DNA from: a virus | Virus record (IMG/VR): IMGVR_UViG_3300037189_002362 | Span: 1-24,410 of that record | Reading direction: 5' to 3' (one strand) | Length of the DNA: 24,410 nt | Shown here: in pieces, positions 18,601 to 24,324 of the stretch | How positions within the stretch are numbered: position 1 is the stretch's first letter | Layout of the letters: each line of letters starts with the position of its first letter | Notes under the pieces: generated by a model | The model's database searches: none | What the model was told of the DNA's origin: nothing | The model's input: the letters and a program-made list of their open reading frames with translations, nothing else | Program-made: the position numbers and the translations under genes

Positions 18601-21600
18601 ATATACTAAGATAAATCATTTAGTCGATTTTTCTTACGAGATGAGTTTCATTGACATTGCGGTCGGTGATTTAGTAAAAATTAAAAACGAAAAATCTGGC
18701 GGCTGGATTCTATTAGAAAGAATTAATAACTTAATCACAGATAATGTTTCTTTAAATTATAGAACAGTAGGAAGAGAAAACGGTACTATCCAGTTTAATT
18801 CAAATCTTTATAAATTTGTTAACAGCAATATTGGTTTTGACAGTTTTACCTATGACGGCGACGCATACGATGATGAACCAAAAGAAGAATTAAGAATTAT
18901 TTTAGATGTTATTAAAAATAATATATTAGTAGATGATTTAGAAATAGAATATAATAAATTATTCTTTGCAAGTCTTCGTTATGTATTCACAGAACAGCCG
19001 TTTGTTGATTGGGCTTTCAAGACATCTTTTGTCAAGAGTCAGCACAACTTAGGCGAATTACAGCAAAAAATTAACTACAAAAATGATAGTTTATCTAGTT
19101 ACGAAGATTATATCAATGAAGTTAAACCATATCGCACTAAAGTCAGAGAATTTATCAGCAATTATACAGCCACTGATAATACAAATACTGGTACAACAGA
19201 TTTTGACCTACCTGCCGCATATAACCAAGAAGAAGGAAAAATTCTTCCTTACAATGTAAAAGTTAGAGGATCTTCAATAGTTTATACAGATAGAACTATT
19301 TTAAATGCTCCTTATAGTGACTGGTTAGATAATATTGGTTATAGTGTTACAGAAATAATAGTATCCAATGGCGGATCTGATTATCAAGTAGCACCTTCTA
19401 TTGAAATAGTCGGCAGTGCAAGAACAACAGCCACAGCCAAGGCCTACATATCACAAGGATCTGTAACTAAGATTATTGTAGAAACATCAGGCGCTGGCTA
19501 TATAACAACACCTGTAATTTCCATTACAGGATCTTCTACTACACCTGCAACTGCTACAGCGGTGCTAGGCAATGGTTTAACTAGAACAAACACTATAGGA
19601 ATTAAGTTTGACAGAACAATACCTAATTATGAAATCAGTTCTATAACTGTAACACAGACATTTAACGGTACTGGCTCTAGAACTTTGTTTGAATTAAATT
19701 GGCCAATTGATTTAAGAACAAATAAAACATCTGTGGTAGTGTCTAACGAGGAATTGTTATCTAGCGATTTTGAAGTTTACAACAGAAAAGACACATCTAA
19801 GGGTTATACAAGATACATTGGTATTCTTGAATTAACCACAGCCGCAGAAATTGGATCAGCAAACGTAACTATATCTTATACCAAAGATATTAGATTGCTA
19901 TCAGCCGCAGATAGAATTCAGTATTATTATAATCCAACAACTGGACAGTTAGGTAAAGATCTTGGACAGTTAATGAAAGGCATTGACTACGGCGGTGTTG
20001 AAGTAACTGGACTTGGATTTGAGATAGGTTCAGGCTGGGACGGCCTTCCATGGTTTACTGCGGGCTGGGACGATTTCGATGAAGCATACACAGATCATCT
20101 AGTTGTATCTGACGGAACTACTCGTTCATTTAATCTTCCTTATATCCCAGAAGATGGCGAACAGATTACTGTATACATAAACGGTATAAGAATAGATGAT
20201 GTTAATTATGATGTCTACACATCTGCTAAAACTGCCTACGATATCACTGTTGCTGAGTTAGAGACATTAACAGCAGAAGAGGTAGTTTTACAAAATCAAA
20301 CAGATGCTAAACAAGCAGAGTTAGACGGCTTTACGCAGGATCTAATTGATACACAGGCAGTTATTGTAGATTTAGAAGCACAGTTAGCAGTAACTTCGCC
20401 AAGCGATCCATTGTATTTTACTCTGCAAACACTTTTAGCAGAAAATCAAGCGCAGGAAGCACAGTTAATTAGTGACATATCTGTAGCCAACGGAGAATTG
20501 GTTGTATTGCAGACAAGTCTGTCTGCAAAAGAAACTGAGGTTTCAAATAAAACAATAGAAGTTGCTAACAATTTGTCAACATTAAATTCTACGCCAGTGA
20601 TTACAAATCCTGATGCTCAAATGAATACATTTACAGGCGATGGCAGCACCAATGAACCAATAATTATTCCAGCATACGTAGATGTTAATGATGGTGATAT
20701 AATTATTTTCCGTAAAAGCACTAGCGACGGAAGTTTTAGACCAAATCAACAATTCCTTGATTCCGAAATCACAGGCGGAGATTTTACATATACCACTGCT
20801 AGAGGAATCCGTGCAGAAGAAATTATTATTGATGGTGACAATTTTGTAACGCCAACAACCAGTTATGCTCCTGAAGAAGTAGTTACTGGACAGGTAATTG
20901 ACTCTGTTGCAATTACAGTTTATCACACAGTTGAAGATGGTGCACCTGTTATTACTACAAGACACTATATTACAACAGAGCCAGAAAATGAATTTTTAAT
21001 TGGTCAAAGACCAAATAGCACACAAGCGGCATTTGTCAAAGTCAACGGATTGATAAAGAAACAAGATGTTGATTATACATTAAATTTTGGACTAGCAAAG
21101 ATTGTATTTCCAACTAATTTGCCAGTAGGCAGCGAAGTTGTTGTTACATCGATGAGCCGAAATGGTCTTAATGTTTTAGATTCTGACTCCTTTATCGGTG
21201 ACGGTGTATCGATAGAATTTGTCACAGTTGCTAGATGGGACGGAGACTATTCTGTTTTAGTTACAATTAACGGAGTTCCAACTACAGTTACAACTTTTGT
21301 TACAGATAATACCTACAGTGAAGTGGGTAACATTGGTATCAGATTTGCCACAGCGCCTGCTAACACAGCAATTATTGATTATACTGTAATAAGTTCAACA
21401 TTAAACAGCATTAGTCGCGTGTCTTCGGAGACTGTTGTTTATGACGGTACAACTCAAGTGTATGCGTTGACTAATACACCAGCCAACTTAGAACCGTTTG
21501 ACAATAATGTAATTGTTGAACACGCTGGAAAAATACTACGCCCAGTTGACACTGTTTATTTTGATGTATCAGGAACTTCTAGAACATATCTTGTAAGCAC

Positions 21601-23683
21601 AGTGGATTATGCTATTAATACAATTGATACTAACAAAATTCGAGTTTATAAAAACGGACAAGAATTATTAATTTCTAAAGAATTTACATGGAAGTCTTCT
21701 AATAATCAACTGACAATCAAGCGCGGTGTAGCAGTTGCAGGCGATAAGATTGCCTTAGTGATTTTAGCCAATGCTGAATATTACATCGAAAAAGATTCTA
21801 CTAATACACAAATTAGATTATTAGACACTTATTCTGCTAATGCAAAATTTGTTGTAACAACGTTTACTAATCATGATATTTTAGACATCGAACGTAATAA
21901 TGATTTTATTACTTCTTCGAGTACAGTTACGATCGGATCTACAGAATATTATAGATTAAATCAGTTATTAGCAGGACGTATACAATTAAGAAGCCCATCA
22001 ATTGGCGCACAATATATATGGCTAACATTGAATGGTGAATTATTAACTCCTGAAATTGATTATATTTTAGAAGATAATTTAACCTATATTCAAATTGATA
22101 GAAATAAAGTCCTATCAGATACTGATATTATTGAAGTGATTGTGTTTAGTAGTAGTGTATCATTTAATCGTCCATTTGGTTACAGAATCTTTAAGGATTT
22201 ATTGAATAGAACTTTCTATAAGAGACTAGATGCAGATGCAACTACCTATTTGGCACAACCATTGAACTATTATGATACTAAAATTGAATTAGTTGATGCT
22301 TCTAATTTAGTTGAACCTTTGCGAAATCAAAATCAACCTGGTATTATTATCATTGATAAAGAGCGTATCGAGTATCTTGAAAAATCTGGAAACACACTTA
22401 GGTATCTAAGAAGAGGTACATTAGGTACAGGTATTCCGCAGACACACGCTTTAGGAACAATGGTAATTGACGCCAGCGTAGGACAGACTATTCCTTACAA
22501 AGATGAAACAGAAACAGTTGTTTTAGTTGCTGGCGGCTATAGTCAGGGTTCGGAAGTTTTTGAAAATAGTCTTGGAATGTCAGTAACTTCTGTCAAGTAT
22601 AATTTTAATAATAATACTGCATTCCCGTTAGGAACACAAGTTGCAACAGTAACTGGTAGCGGATTCAAAGAAAATGTACAGGTAATAGTCGGCGATCCAA
22701 CATTAACTGTTAATTTTACAGCCGCTGAAATTAATTCAGCAGGAGAAATTATTGTAAGTTCAATTGATAGAATATATGAAGGAAAAGAAATAGTATTCAC
22801 CGGCGCAGTTTTTGGTGGCATTGAAACAACAACTTCTTATTATGTTTTAACTTATGGTCAGGATCCTACTACAGACGAGTATTATATTACAGTCAGTGAA
22901 AGCATCAGCGGTTCTCCTGTAATATTATCAGTAAGCACAGGGGAAATGATTGGCACACACAGCCGTTCAGTATGTAAGACAACTTATATTAACAGTACAA
23001 AATTAACTTTCATTACACAACCAGAAGTTGTTGGAGCATACGATTTAATTGTATTAAATCCTTCGTTCTCGGTGGGCCCAGTCACAGTGGCACAAACCAG
23101 TTATGTGGCTCCAGAAGCAATTAGATATGTTCAAATATTATTACCTTTTGCTCCGCTACCAAACCCAAAAACAGCAGTAGGTTGGTATAAAGATACTACA
23201 GAAATTAGTGTAACTGACATACAGCCTGGTAGAGGATACAAAATTAATACTGTTGGAACTACCGATTATATGAGTATTGGTGCAACTGCAAATACAGTAG
23301 GTACAGAATTTATTGCAACCGCAGTGGGTTCGGGTACAGGTACAGTATTAGATTACACAAGTATTCCGTTAGAGTACTGGGAAGGCATGGACATTGAGGT
23401 GTTTGTAGCAGGTACTAGACTGCGTAAAACTCCAATCACTATTTGGGACGAAAGTTTAGGCCCAGATAGTCCTAGCGGTGACAAGCAATTACAAGCAGAA
23501 TTTGCAGTAAACAAAAATGTAGGTGCTTATGTACGTTTAACAGAACCTCCAATGAAAGGTTCTAAAGTTATAGTACAGAAGAAAGTAGGAAAAGTTTGGG
23601 TAGCACAGGGCGAAAGTCTAGTGAATTCGCAAACAGACCAAGCAAAATTCGTTCGTGCTAAGGCAGCGAATTTGCCTCGATAA
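9608..23683 (+). CDS. Giant mosaic baseplate/virion structural protein in the gene 7 position
   Basis: One unbroken frame of 4691 codons (roughly half a megadalton), against 1032 residues for T4 gp7. AAGGA 6 nt before the ATG supports the start. It occupies the gp7 site after gp6, so a peripheral wedge role is likely but unproven. Visible parts: an N-terminal block I recall from large wedge proteins of marine T4-like phages (VNFLPRYFRTSTNQKFLNG, VDKINAYIGRK; 24-85); WDPHIEWDKFVNYREYYWLP (134-153); a cupredoxin-like module (168-278); RSSRDGNHWTRYNRWFHKS (about 384-402); a block with PHTHPWEMLGF (about 1131); a helical block (1778-1843, GYQKRQYLENIINDD); FG-GAP-like repeats (2092-2407); two Gly-x-Gly-Tyr beta modules (2884-2945, 3247-3323); a coiled coil (3539-3660); GDG-type beta repeats (3671-3902); a TIG-like module (4335-4497); and a C-terminal beta module. 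There are about six cysteines in all, no signal peptide and no membrane segment. The promoter is probably that of gene 6. Confidence 0.75.
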   Translation: MAFTKDQKEPSLPTSSTDTSRSAVNFLPRYFRTSTNQKFLNGTLDQLISVGTVDKINAYIGRKTSKAYTPADNYVEEISSNRSAYQLEPAVIVRDNLDNITFFSDYNDYINQLFYFNAAVADHSKINSQEFYSWDPHIEWDKFVNYREYYWLPKGPQVIAVKGQSKSIISTYTVTFVNDGDNFAYVFSPDGLTRNPTLKLYRGQTYKFEINCPGHGIAFKTIRDLADSFIYEQGITSDTKYVEVGTITFKIPEISPDILYYVSADDINMSGFFKIYDIEENTFIDVEKEILGKKTYNIDGTTELSNGMKLNFIGNVTPNKYATDNWYVEGVGERIRLIAEASLQTPSTFTLDQDVEFDSENFDTQGFDVNNNYPSKKDYITINRSSRDGNHWTRYNRWFHKSVIEASAAYNNQPVVIDQTARAKRPIVEFKADIQLWNFGRQAKRSVDLIDLYTKDAFSTVEGSIGYNIDGVLLLEGMRVLFAVDTDDTVNGRIFKIGFVTHLGIKRITLLEDDDTTPIDGESVLITDGDNFKGKMFHYASGAWVESQDKIEVNTPPLFDVVDVNAVSYGDRTTYVGSTFAGTKLFSYQIGDTYDNELGFNISYKNIGNIGDIVFDFNLQKDSFTFQGEVELIERYLDRGYVRFNSDLSNFNLLNGWIKSEFLTRQPVVRQYVATAQLLNLFPIDVYKKSATLEDLDVKIFVNNKKITDFEIYRQNGIAYIQFISNVKVNDIVLIETMSSAEKIDDIGYYKFPSNLESNPQNLSLYDLTLGQISNHVKTITDNYSNFQGSIPGISNLRDLGNVSGYGTQIVQHSGPLAPIIYSFTNKNVNIIKSLRYAKNEYSKFKRNLIRTATNYGYDGITRTHLDLILTEATKNNTIESPFYLSDMVPFGVNFVYEQEVIDDSFTDYPLTFDFNLDEASAKAVMIYVNDEIILHRRDYIFINTSFVRILSPIQAGDNLKIVQYEQTAGCCVPPTPSKLGLYPLFEPKIYIDDTYQTPTKVIQGHDGSITVAFSKVGEPNEFRDELLLEFETRVYNNIKVRYNPELLNIDSLVSGFFRKTDVSIEQLNSTLRQEFLNWSTLINDDYTKHTFFDRNNPFTFNYKSFADPAGVPHLGFWRGIYKYFYDTDRPHTHPWEMLGFSIQPDWWENTYGPAPYSKDNLLLWQDLSEGLIRIPGQLPEKNKLYARPDLLKFLPVDDQGQLIDPLTVGMVADFVSVFTEREFTFGDQAPIETAWRRNSQFPFALITALTLLQPAKMFALGFDRIRQYRDDTGQIVYKLPEGNLRFSTKNVIFPSTVKDSTRVFTSGLVNYLSDYALSKSFTILDNFKTNFSSLQVKISSKLAGFTTKEKFKLILDSRSPLNEGNVFIPQENYDIILNSSTPVTTIDYSGVIVEKTTSGFVIKGYDKLVPEFKYKKAVSTVSDPQISVGGISETYIDWNSGKYYSKGQIVKRDDNYFRVTTAHDSTTTFELKYFAKLPSLPIVGGREITLRRNFETDIDTLHYGAELKTVQEVVDFLLGYGKYLTDSGFTFDYFNPALRTNTDWQTSAKEFTFWTTQNWADGAVITLSPAAEELVYRQDYAVVDSIYDPFYEYSIFKQDGIELEPSFTNSVREKNSFSLRPTNTADGLYHATLNLVQKEHVLILDDATVFNDIIYDQTQGYRQDRIKIVGYKISDWTGDFSIPGFVYDRATVTEWKSWKDYSLGETVKYKEFYYSAKQNVPGTETFDYDSWYKLSDKPESKLIPNWDYRATQFEDFYDLDTDSFDVDQQKFAQHLIGYQKRQYLENIINDDVSQYKFYQGMIQEKGTQNSLSKLFDALNYAEQDSLEFFEEWAIRLGQYGANAGFEEVEYILNEEKFLINPQPIELVNVVPFGVNDFVYRITQDQVYLKPDDYTHAPFPVVASQKEYIRTAGYVNYEDVDYIINSKDEFADYDINTLVEGKYFWLGFDKSSWNVYRFTNFAKSIKLVEETSNLRFVLKTKLPVDIEIGSYVGINNTSTSLEGIKEVIDTGLNWFEITMPADLDTAAIIEINKSLNINLFKFTPQRLSSIDDLNSLPISAKKNNELVWTDGVNNNWSVWKFSKNYTRTKITSEEDNFGKALAISGNEIVFAVSASNIVLYYSRPTVNFGWAYQETLSPLSTETFTDTNGSFGDSICFSADGTYLFVGAPKYGVVSIPDPDPLDPPIITEVDIGYVAQFTRNIYGSYEFTRVIQNSTPTQFQYFGDKLQVNGNILYIVSKGGLSIDGSTLVPAALTAYNLTSNTIITSLDLTPGISITDIDVSTNNTVVISKDDESVLVVKLVSSTFVTVKELNVSDFVSLEQISTGSNFATSVAISNDSSYIAVGAPGYSNVASNQGAVALFKLNNTVYEPLDLITSPLNQDSEKFGYRVKFNADGDRLVIYSYGGNQTIETTIDGENTTFDLNVTKFIELEEFTGSVRVYEKYDTKFLIGDELEPQNVLGINYGDAFVVAKNVYVNDQTSTDGAFYEFASTAKSWTKYRQPESSVNLSKIKSLFLYNTRTNNIIANLDFIDPINGKILGIAEQELSFKTYYDPATYSVGTDAVVTNSLMAWKNNNVGKLWWDLSTVKFADPLQGSIVYKANTWNNVYNNASVDIYEWVESEYLPSEWDSLADTETGLVLGISGTSRYGDAVYSVRQSYDNVSKTFKNIYYFWVKNKTVVPNVTFRKTSASDVAKLIANPKGQGAQYATLLGSNQFALVNCKDLITAKDVALNIRYWIIDNTEQNIHAHYQLLAEGNINKKLNKYVEQKWFDSLVGYDITGAEVPDPKLPAKLKYGILNKPRQGMFVNRLEALKQFTERVNSVLISRSIIDDLDLSKLNSKEDAPTEISGKYDIAIDTQSQIRFVGSTGFKQATLAPVVEAGKIVRVIVIASGRGYKISPEITITGAGSGAKLTARLNSSGEITGVTVNNSGRDYLDTTILTVRPFTILVNSDETAANKWSLYIWDTTLGTWFRSKTQTYDVTKHWNYIDWYADGYSEYTKINHLVDFSYEMSFIDIAVGDLVKIKNEKSGGWILLERINNLITDNVSLNYRTVGRENGTIQFNSNLYKFVNSNIGFDSFTYDGDAYDDEPKEELRIILDVIKNNILVDDLEIEYNKLFFASLRYVFTEQPFVDWAFKTSFVKSQHNLGELQQKINYKNDSLSSYEDYINEVKPYRTKVREFISNYTATDNTNTGTTDFDLPAAYNQEEGKILPYNVKVRGSSIVYTDRTILNAPYSDWLDNIGYSVTEIIVSNGGSDYQVAPSIEIVGSARTTATAKAYISQGSVTKIIVETSGAGYITTPVISITGSSTTPATATAVLGNGLTRTNTIGIKFDRTIPNYEISSITVTQTFNGTGSRTLFELNWPIDLRTNKTSVVVSNEELLSSDFEVYNRKDTSKGYTRYIGILELTTAAEIGSANVTISYTKDIRLLSAADRIQYYYNPTTGQLGKDLGQLMKGIDYGGVEVTGLGFEIGSGWDGLPWFTAGWDDFDEAYTDHLVVSDGTTRSFNLPYIPEDGEQITVYINGIRIDDVNYDVYTSAKTAYDITVAELETLTAEEVVLQNQTDAKQAELDGFTQDLIDTQAVIVDLEAQLAVTSPSDPLYFTLQTLLAENQAQEAQLISDISVANGELVVLQTSLSAKETEVSNKTIEVANNLSTLNSTPVITNPDAQMNTFTGDGSTNEPIIIPAYVDVNDGDIIIFRKSTSDGSFRPNQQFLDSEITGGDFTYTTARGIRAEEIIIDGDNFVTPTTSYAPEEVVTGQVIDSVAITVYHTVEDGAPVITTRHYITTEPENEFLIGQRPNSTQAAFVKVNGLIKKQDVDYTLNFGLAKIVFPTNLPVGSEVVVTSMSRNGLNVLDSDSFIGDGVSIEFVTVARWDGDYSVLVTINGVPTTVTTFVTDNTYSEVGNIGIRFATAPANTAIIDYTVISSTLNSISRVSSETVVYDGTTQVYALTNTPANLEPFDNNVIVEHAGKILRPVDTVYFDVSGTSRTYLVSTVDYAINTIDTNKIRVYKNGQELLISKEFTWKSSNNQLTIKRGVAVAGDKIALVILANAEYYIEKDSTNTQIRLLDTYSANAKFVVTTFTNHDILDIERNNDFITSSSTVTIGSTEYYRLNQLLAGRIQLRSPSIGAQYIWLTLNGELLTPEIDYILEDNLTYIQIDRNKVLSDTDIIEVIVFSSSVSFNRPFGYRIFKDLLNRTFYKRLDADATTYLAQPLNYYDTKIELVDASNLVEPLRNQNQPGIIIIDKERIEYLEKSGNTLRYLRRGTLGTGIPQTHALGTMVIDASVGQTIPYKDETETVVLVAGGYSQGSEVFENSLGMSVTSVKYNFNNNTAFPLGTQVATVTGSGFKENVQVIVGDPTLTVNFTAAEINSAGEIIVSSIDRIYEGKEIVFTGAVFGGIETTTSYYVLTYGQDPTTDEYYITVSESISGSPVILSVSTGEMIGTHSRSVCKTTYINSTKLTFITQPEVVGAYDLIVLNPSFSVGPVTVAQTSYVAPEAIRYVQILLPFAPLPNPKTAVGWYKDTTEISVTDIQPGRGYKINTVGTTDYMSIGATANTVGTEFIATAVGSGTGTVLDYTSIPLEYWEGMDIEVFVAGTRLRKTPITIWDESLGPDSPSGDKQLQAEFAVNKNVGAYVRLTEPPMKGSKVIVQKKVGKVWVAQGESLVNSQTDQAKFVRAKAANLPR
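10109..10441 (+). other. Cupredoxin-like module in the giant protein, copper ligands apparently lost
   Basis: Residues about 168-278. The order YTVTFVNDG..., NPTLKLYRGQTYKFEINCPG, HGIAFKT, GTITFKIPE, LYYVSADDINMSG follows a plastocyanin-like module I recall from phage and marine bacterial proteins, whose usual close is LYYxCxxHxxMSG. Here the Cys and His of that close are absent while Met-Ser-Gly remains, so copper binding is unlikely and a purely structural role is inferred. Confidence 0.5.
15881..16830 (+). repeat. FG-GAP-like beta-propeller repeats in the giant protein
   Basis: Residues about 2092-2407 carry repeated units of the form Phe-Gly-(Lys/Asp/Tyr)...Ile-Ser-x-(Asp/Gly)...Val-Gly-Ala-Pro: DNFGKALAISGNEIVFAVS, GSFGDSICFSADGTYLFVGAP, TSVAISNDSSYIAVGAPGYS and EKFGYRVKFNADGDRLVIYS. 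FG-GAP repeats form seven-bladed propellers in integrin alpha chains and many secreted proteins. I can count four clear units plus weaker ones between, so a full propeller is plausible but not shown. Confidence 0.6.
18257..18442 (+). repeat. First Gly-x-Gly-Tyr beta repeat module in the giant protein
   Basis: Residues 2884-2945: IVRVIVIASGRGYKISPEIT, then ITGAGSGAKLTARLNSSGEI, then TGVTVNNSGRDYLDTTILTV. This is a two-unit repeat of the phage fibre type (V.xI.V...G.GY...P.ITI.G..). A second, clearly related module begins at 19346. Confidence 0.65.
19346..19575 (+). repeat. Second Gly-x-Gly-Tyr beta repeat module in the giant protein
   Basis: Residues 3247-3323: VTEIIVSNGGSDYQVAPSIE and VTKIIVETSGAGYITTPVIS form two units of the same pattern as the module at 18257, each followed by an Ile-Thr/Val-Gly-Ser turn and an Ala/Thr-rich strand. 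About 300 residues of unrelated sequence separate the modules, so they appear to be dispersed copies and not a tandem array. Confidence 0.65.
20222..20587 (+). other. Coiled-coil insertion in the giant protein
   Basis: Residues about 3539-3660 switch abruptly from beta-type sequence to Ala/Glu/Gln/Leu-rich helix: VAELETLTAEEVVLQNQTDA, LIDTQAVIVDLEAQLAVTS, then LQTLLAENQAQEAQLISDI and LQTSLSAKETEVSNKTIEV. Hydrophobic residues recur at 3-4 spacing. SPSDPLYF near the middle would break the helix, suggesting an antiparallel hairpin of two arms. It lies between INGIRIDDVNYDVY and NTFTGDGSTN, both typical of phage beta modules. Confidence 0.7.
22610..23098 (+). other. TIG/IPT-like module with an internal insertion
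   Basis: Residues about 4335-4497. It opens GTQVATVTGSGFKENVQVIVG and closes TKLTFITQPEVVGAYDLIVL, the two ends of a TIG/IPT Ig-like fold (Val-x-Gly-x-Gly-Phe ... Phe-x-x-Pro...Gly-x-Tyr-Asp-Leu-x-Val). About 85 residues separate them, including TSYYVLTYGQDPTTDEYYIT, a pattern seen in other phage fibre repeats, so one module seems inserted in another. Assigned by eye. Confidence 0.4.
23228..23350 (+). repeat. C-terminal GTTDY...GTGTV beta module
   Basis: Residues 4541-4581: GRGYKINTVGTTDYMSIGA then NTVGTEFIATAVGSGTGTV. This is a short module I recall from many phage tail fibre and appendage proteins. It lies about 110 residues before the end of the giant protein and precedes a terminal block with EFAVNKNVGAYVRLTEPP. 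Confidence 0.6.
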
Positions 23684-23686
23684 ATA
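23679..23686 (+). promoter_or_regulatory. T4-type late promoter upstream of the 204-residue gene
   Basis: GATAAATA followed by T, overlapping the TAA stop (23681-23683) of the giant gene. Expected start about 23692, then AGGTGA (23695-23700), 7 nt before the ATG at 23708. The layout matches the gene 6 promoter. It would let the downstream genes be expressed without reading through 14 kb. Confidence 0.65.
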
Positions 23687-23707
23687 TAGAATACAGGTGA
23701 TTTTAAC

Positions 23708-24322
23708 ATGACAACAAAACCAAATGAAAATTCAGGAATCCGAGTAGTAGGACATATTAAAATATATGATCCAACTACTAAGGAAGTCTTTATTGATAAG
23801 AAAAACGCTATTCACTACGAAAATATGAGTATAGCATTAGCAGAAAGTCTCGCAAATGCAGGCCAAGGATTCATTTATGAAATGGTATTTGGCAACGGCG
23901 GCACATCAGTAGATCCAACAGGAGTTATTACATACCTAACTCCTAACAGTACAGGGTCCAACGCTAGTCTATACAATGAAACATATACCAAAGTAGTTGA
24001 TGATAGAAGCACTAATAACCTAGATCCAACAAGAAATAAGATAGAAACACGTCATGTTACTGGTACAAATTACACAGATATTTTAATCACTTGTTTATTA
24101 GACTACGGCGAGCCTAGCAATCAGGACGCATTTGACAATGCTACATACACCGACGGCGAATATGTGTTTGATGAATTAGGTCTAAGAAGTTATGATCCTA
24201 CCGGAACCGGTAGATTACTAACTCATGTTATTTTCCACCCAGTACAAAAGTCACTTAACAGATTAATTCAAATTGATTATACTGTTCGTGTACAGAGTTT
24301 AACTGGTTTCAATGAGGCTTAA
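23708..24322 (+). CDS. Putative virion protein of unknown function (204 residues)
   Basis: I do not recognise a named family. Its site after the giant wedge-position gene and its own late promoter suggest a structural or appendage role. The sequence is soluble, beta-rich in appearance, with no signal peptide or membrane segment. Notable segments: IRVVGHIKIYDPTTKEVFID (11-30), NAIHYENMSIALAESLAN (34-51), YEMVFGNGGTSVDPTGVITY (57-76), VFDELGLRSYDP and LLTHVIFHPVQKSLNRLIQI (about 168-187). It does not resemble T4 gp8, expected here by gene order, nor obviously gp9. I have an impression of similar proteins in metagenomic marine phages but cannot verify it. AGGTGA 7 nt upstream supports the start. 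Two bases separate it from the next gene. Confidence 0.6.
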   Translation: MTTKPNENSGIRVVGHIKIYDPTTKEVFIDKKNAIHYENMSIALAESLANAGQGFIYEMVFGNGGTSVDPTGVITYLTPNSTGSNASLYNETYTKVVDDRSTNNLDPTRNKIETRHVTGTNYTDILITCLLDYGEPSNQDAFDNATYTDGEYVFDELGLRSYDPTGTGRLLTHVIFHPVQKSLNRLIQIDYTVRVQSLTGFNEA

Positions 24323-24324
24323 TT

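Noticed and set aside
9608-23683. Giant frame as an artefact joining several genes
   Set aside because: No internal ribosome-site-plus-ATG break or late element was noticed, composition is uniform, and the conserved N-terminal and C-terminal blocks read in one frame. Assembly error is not excluded by sequence alone.
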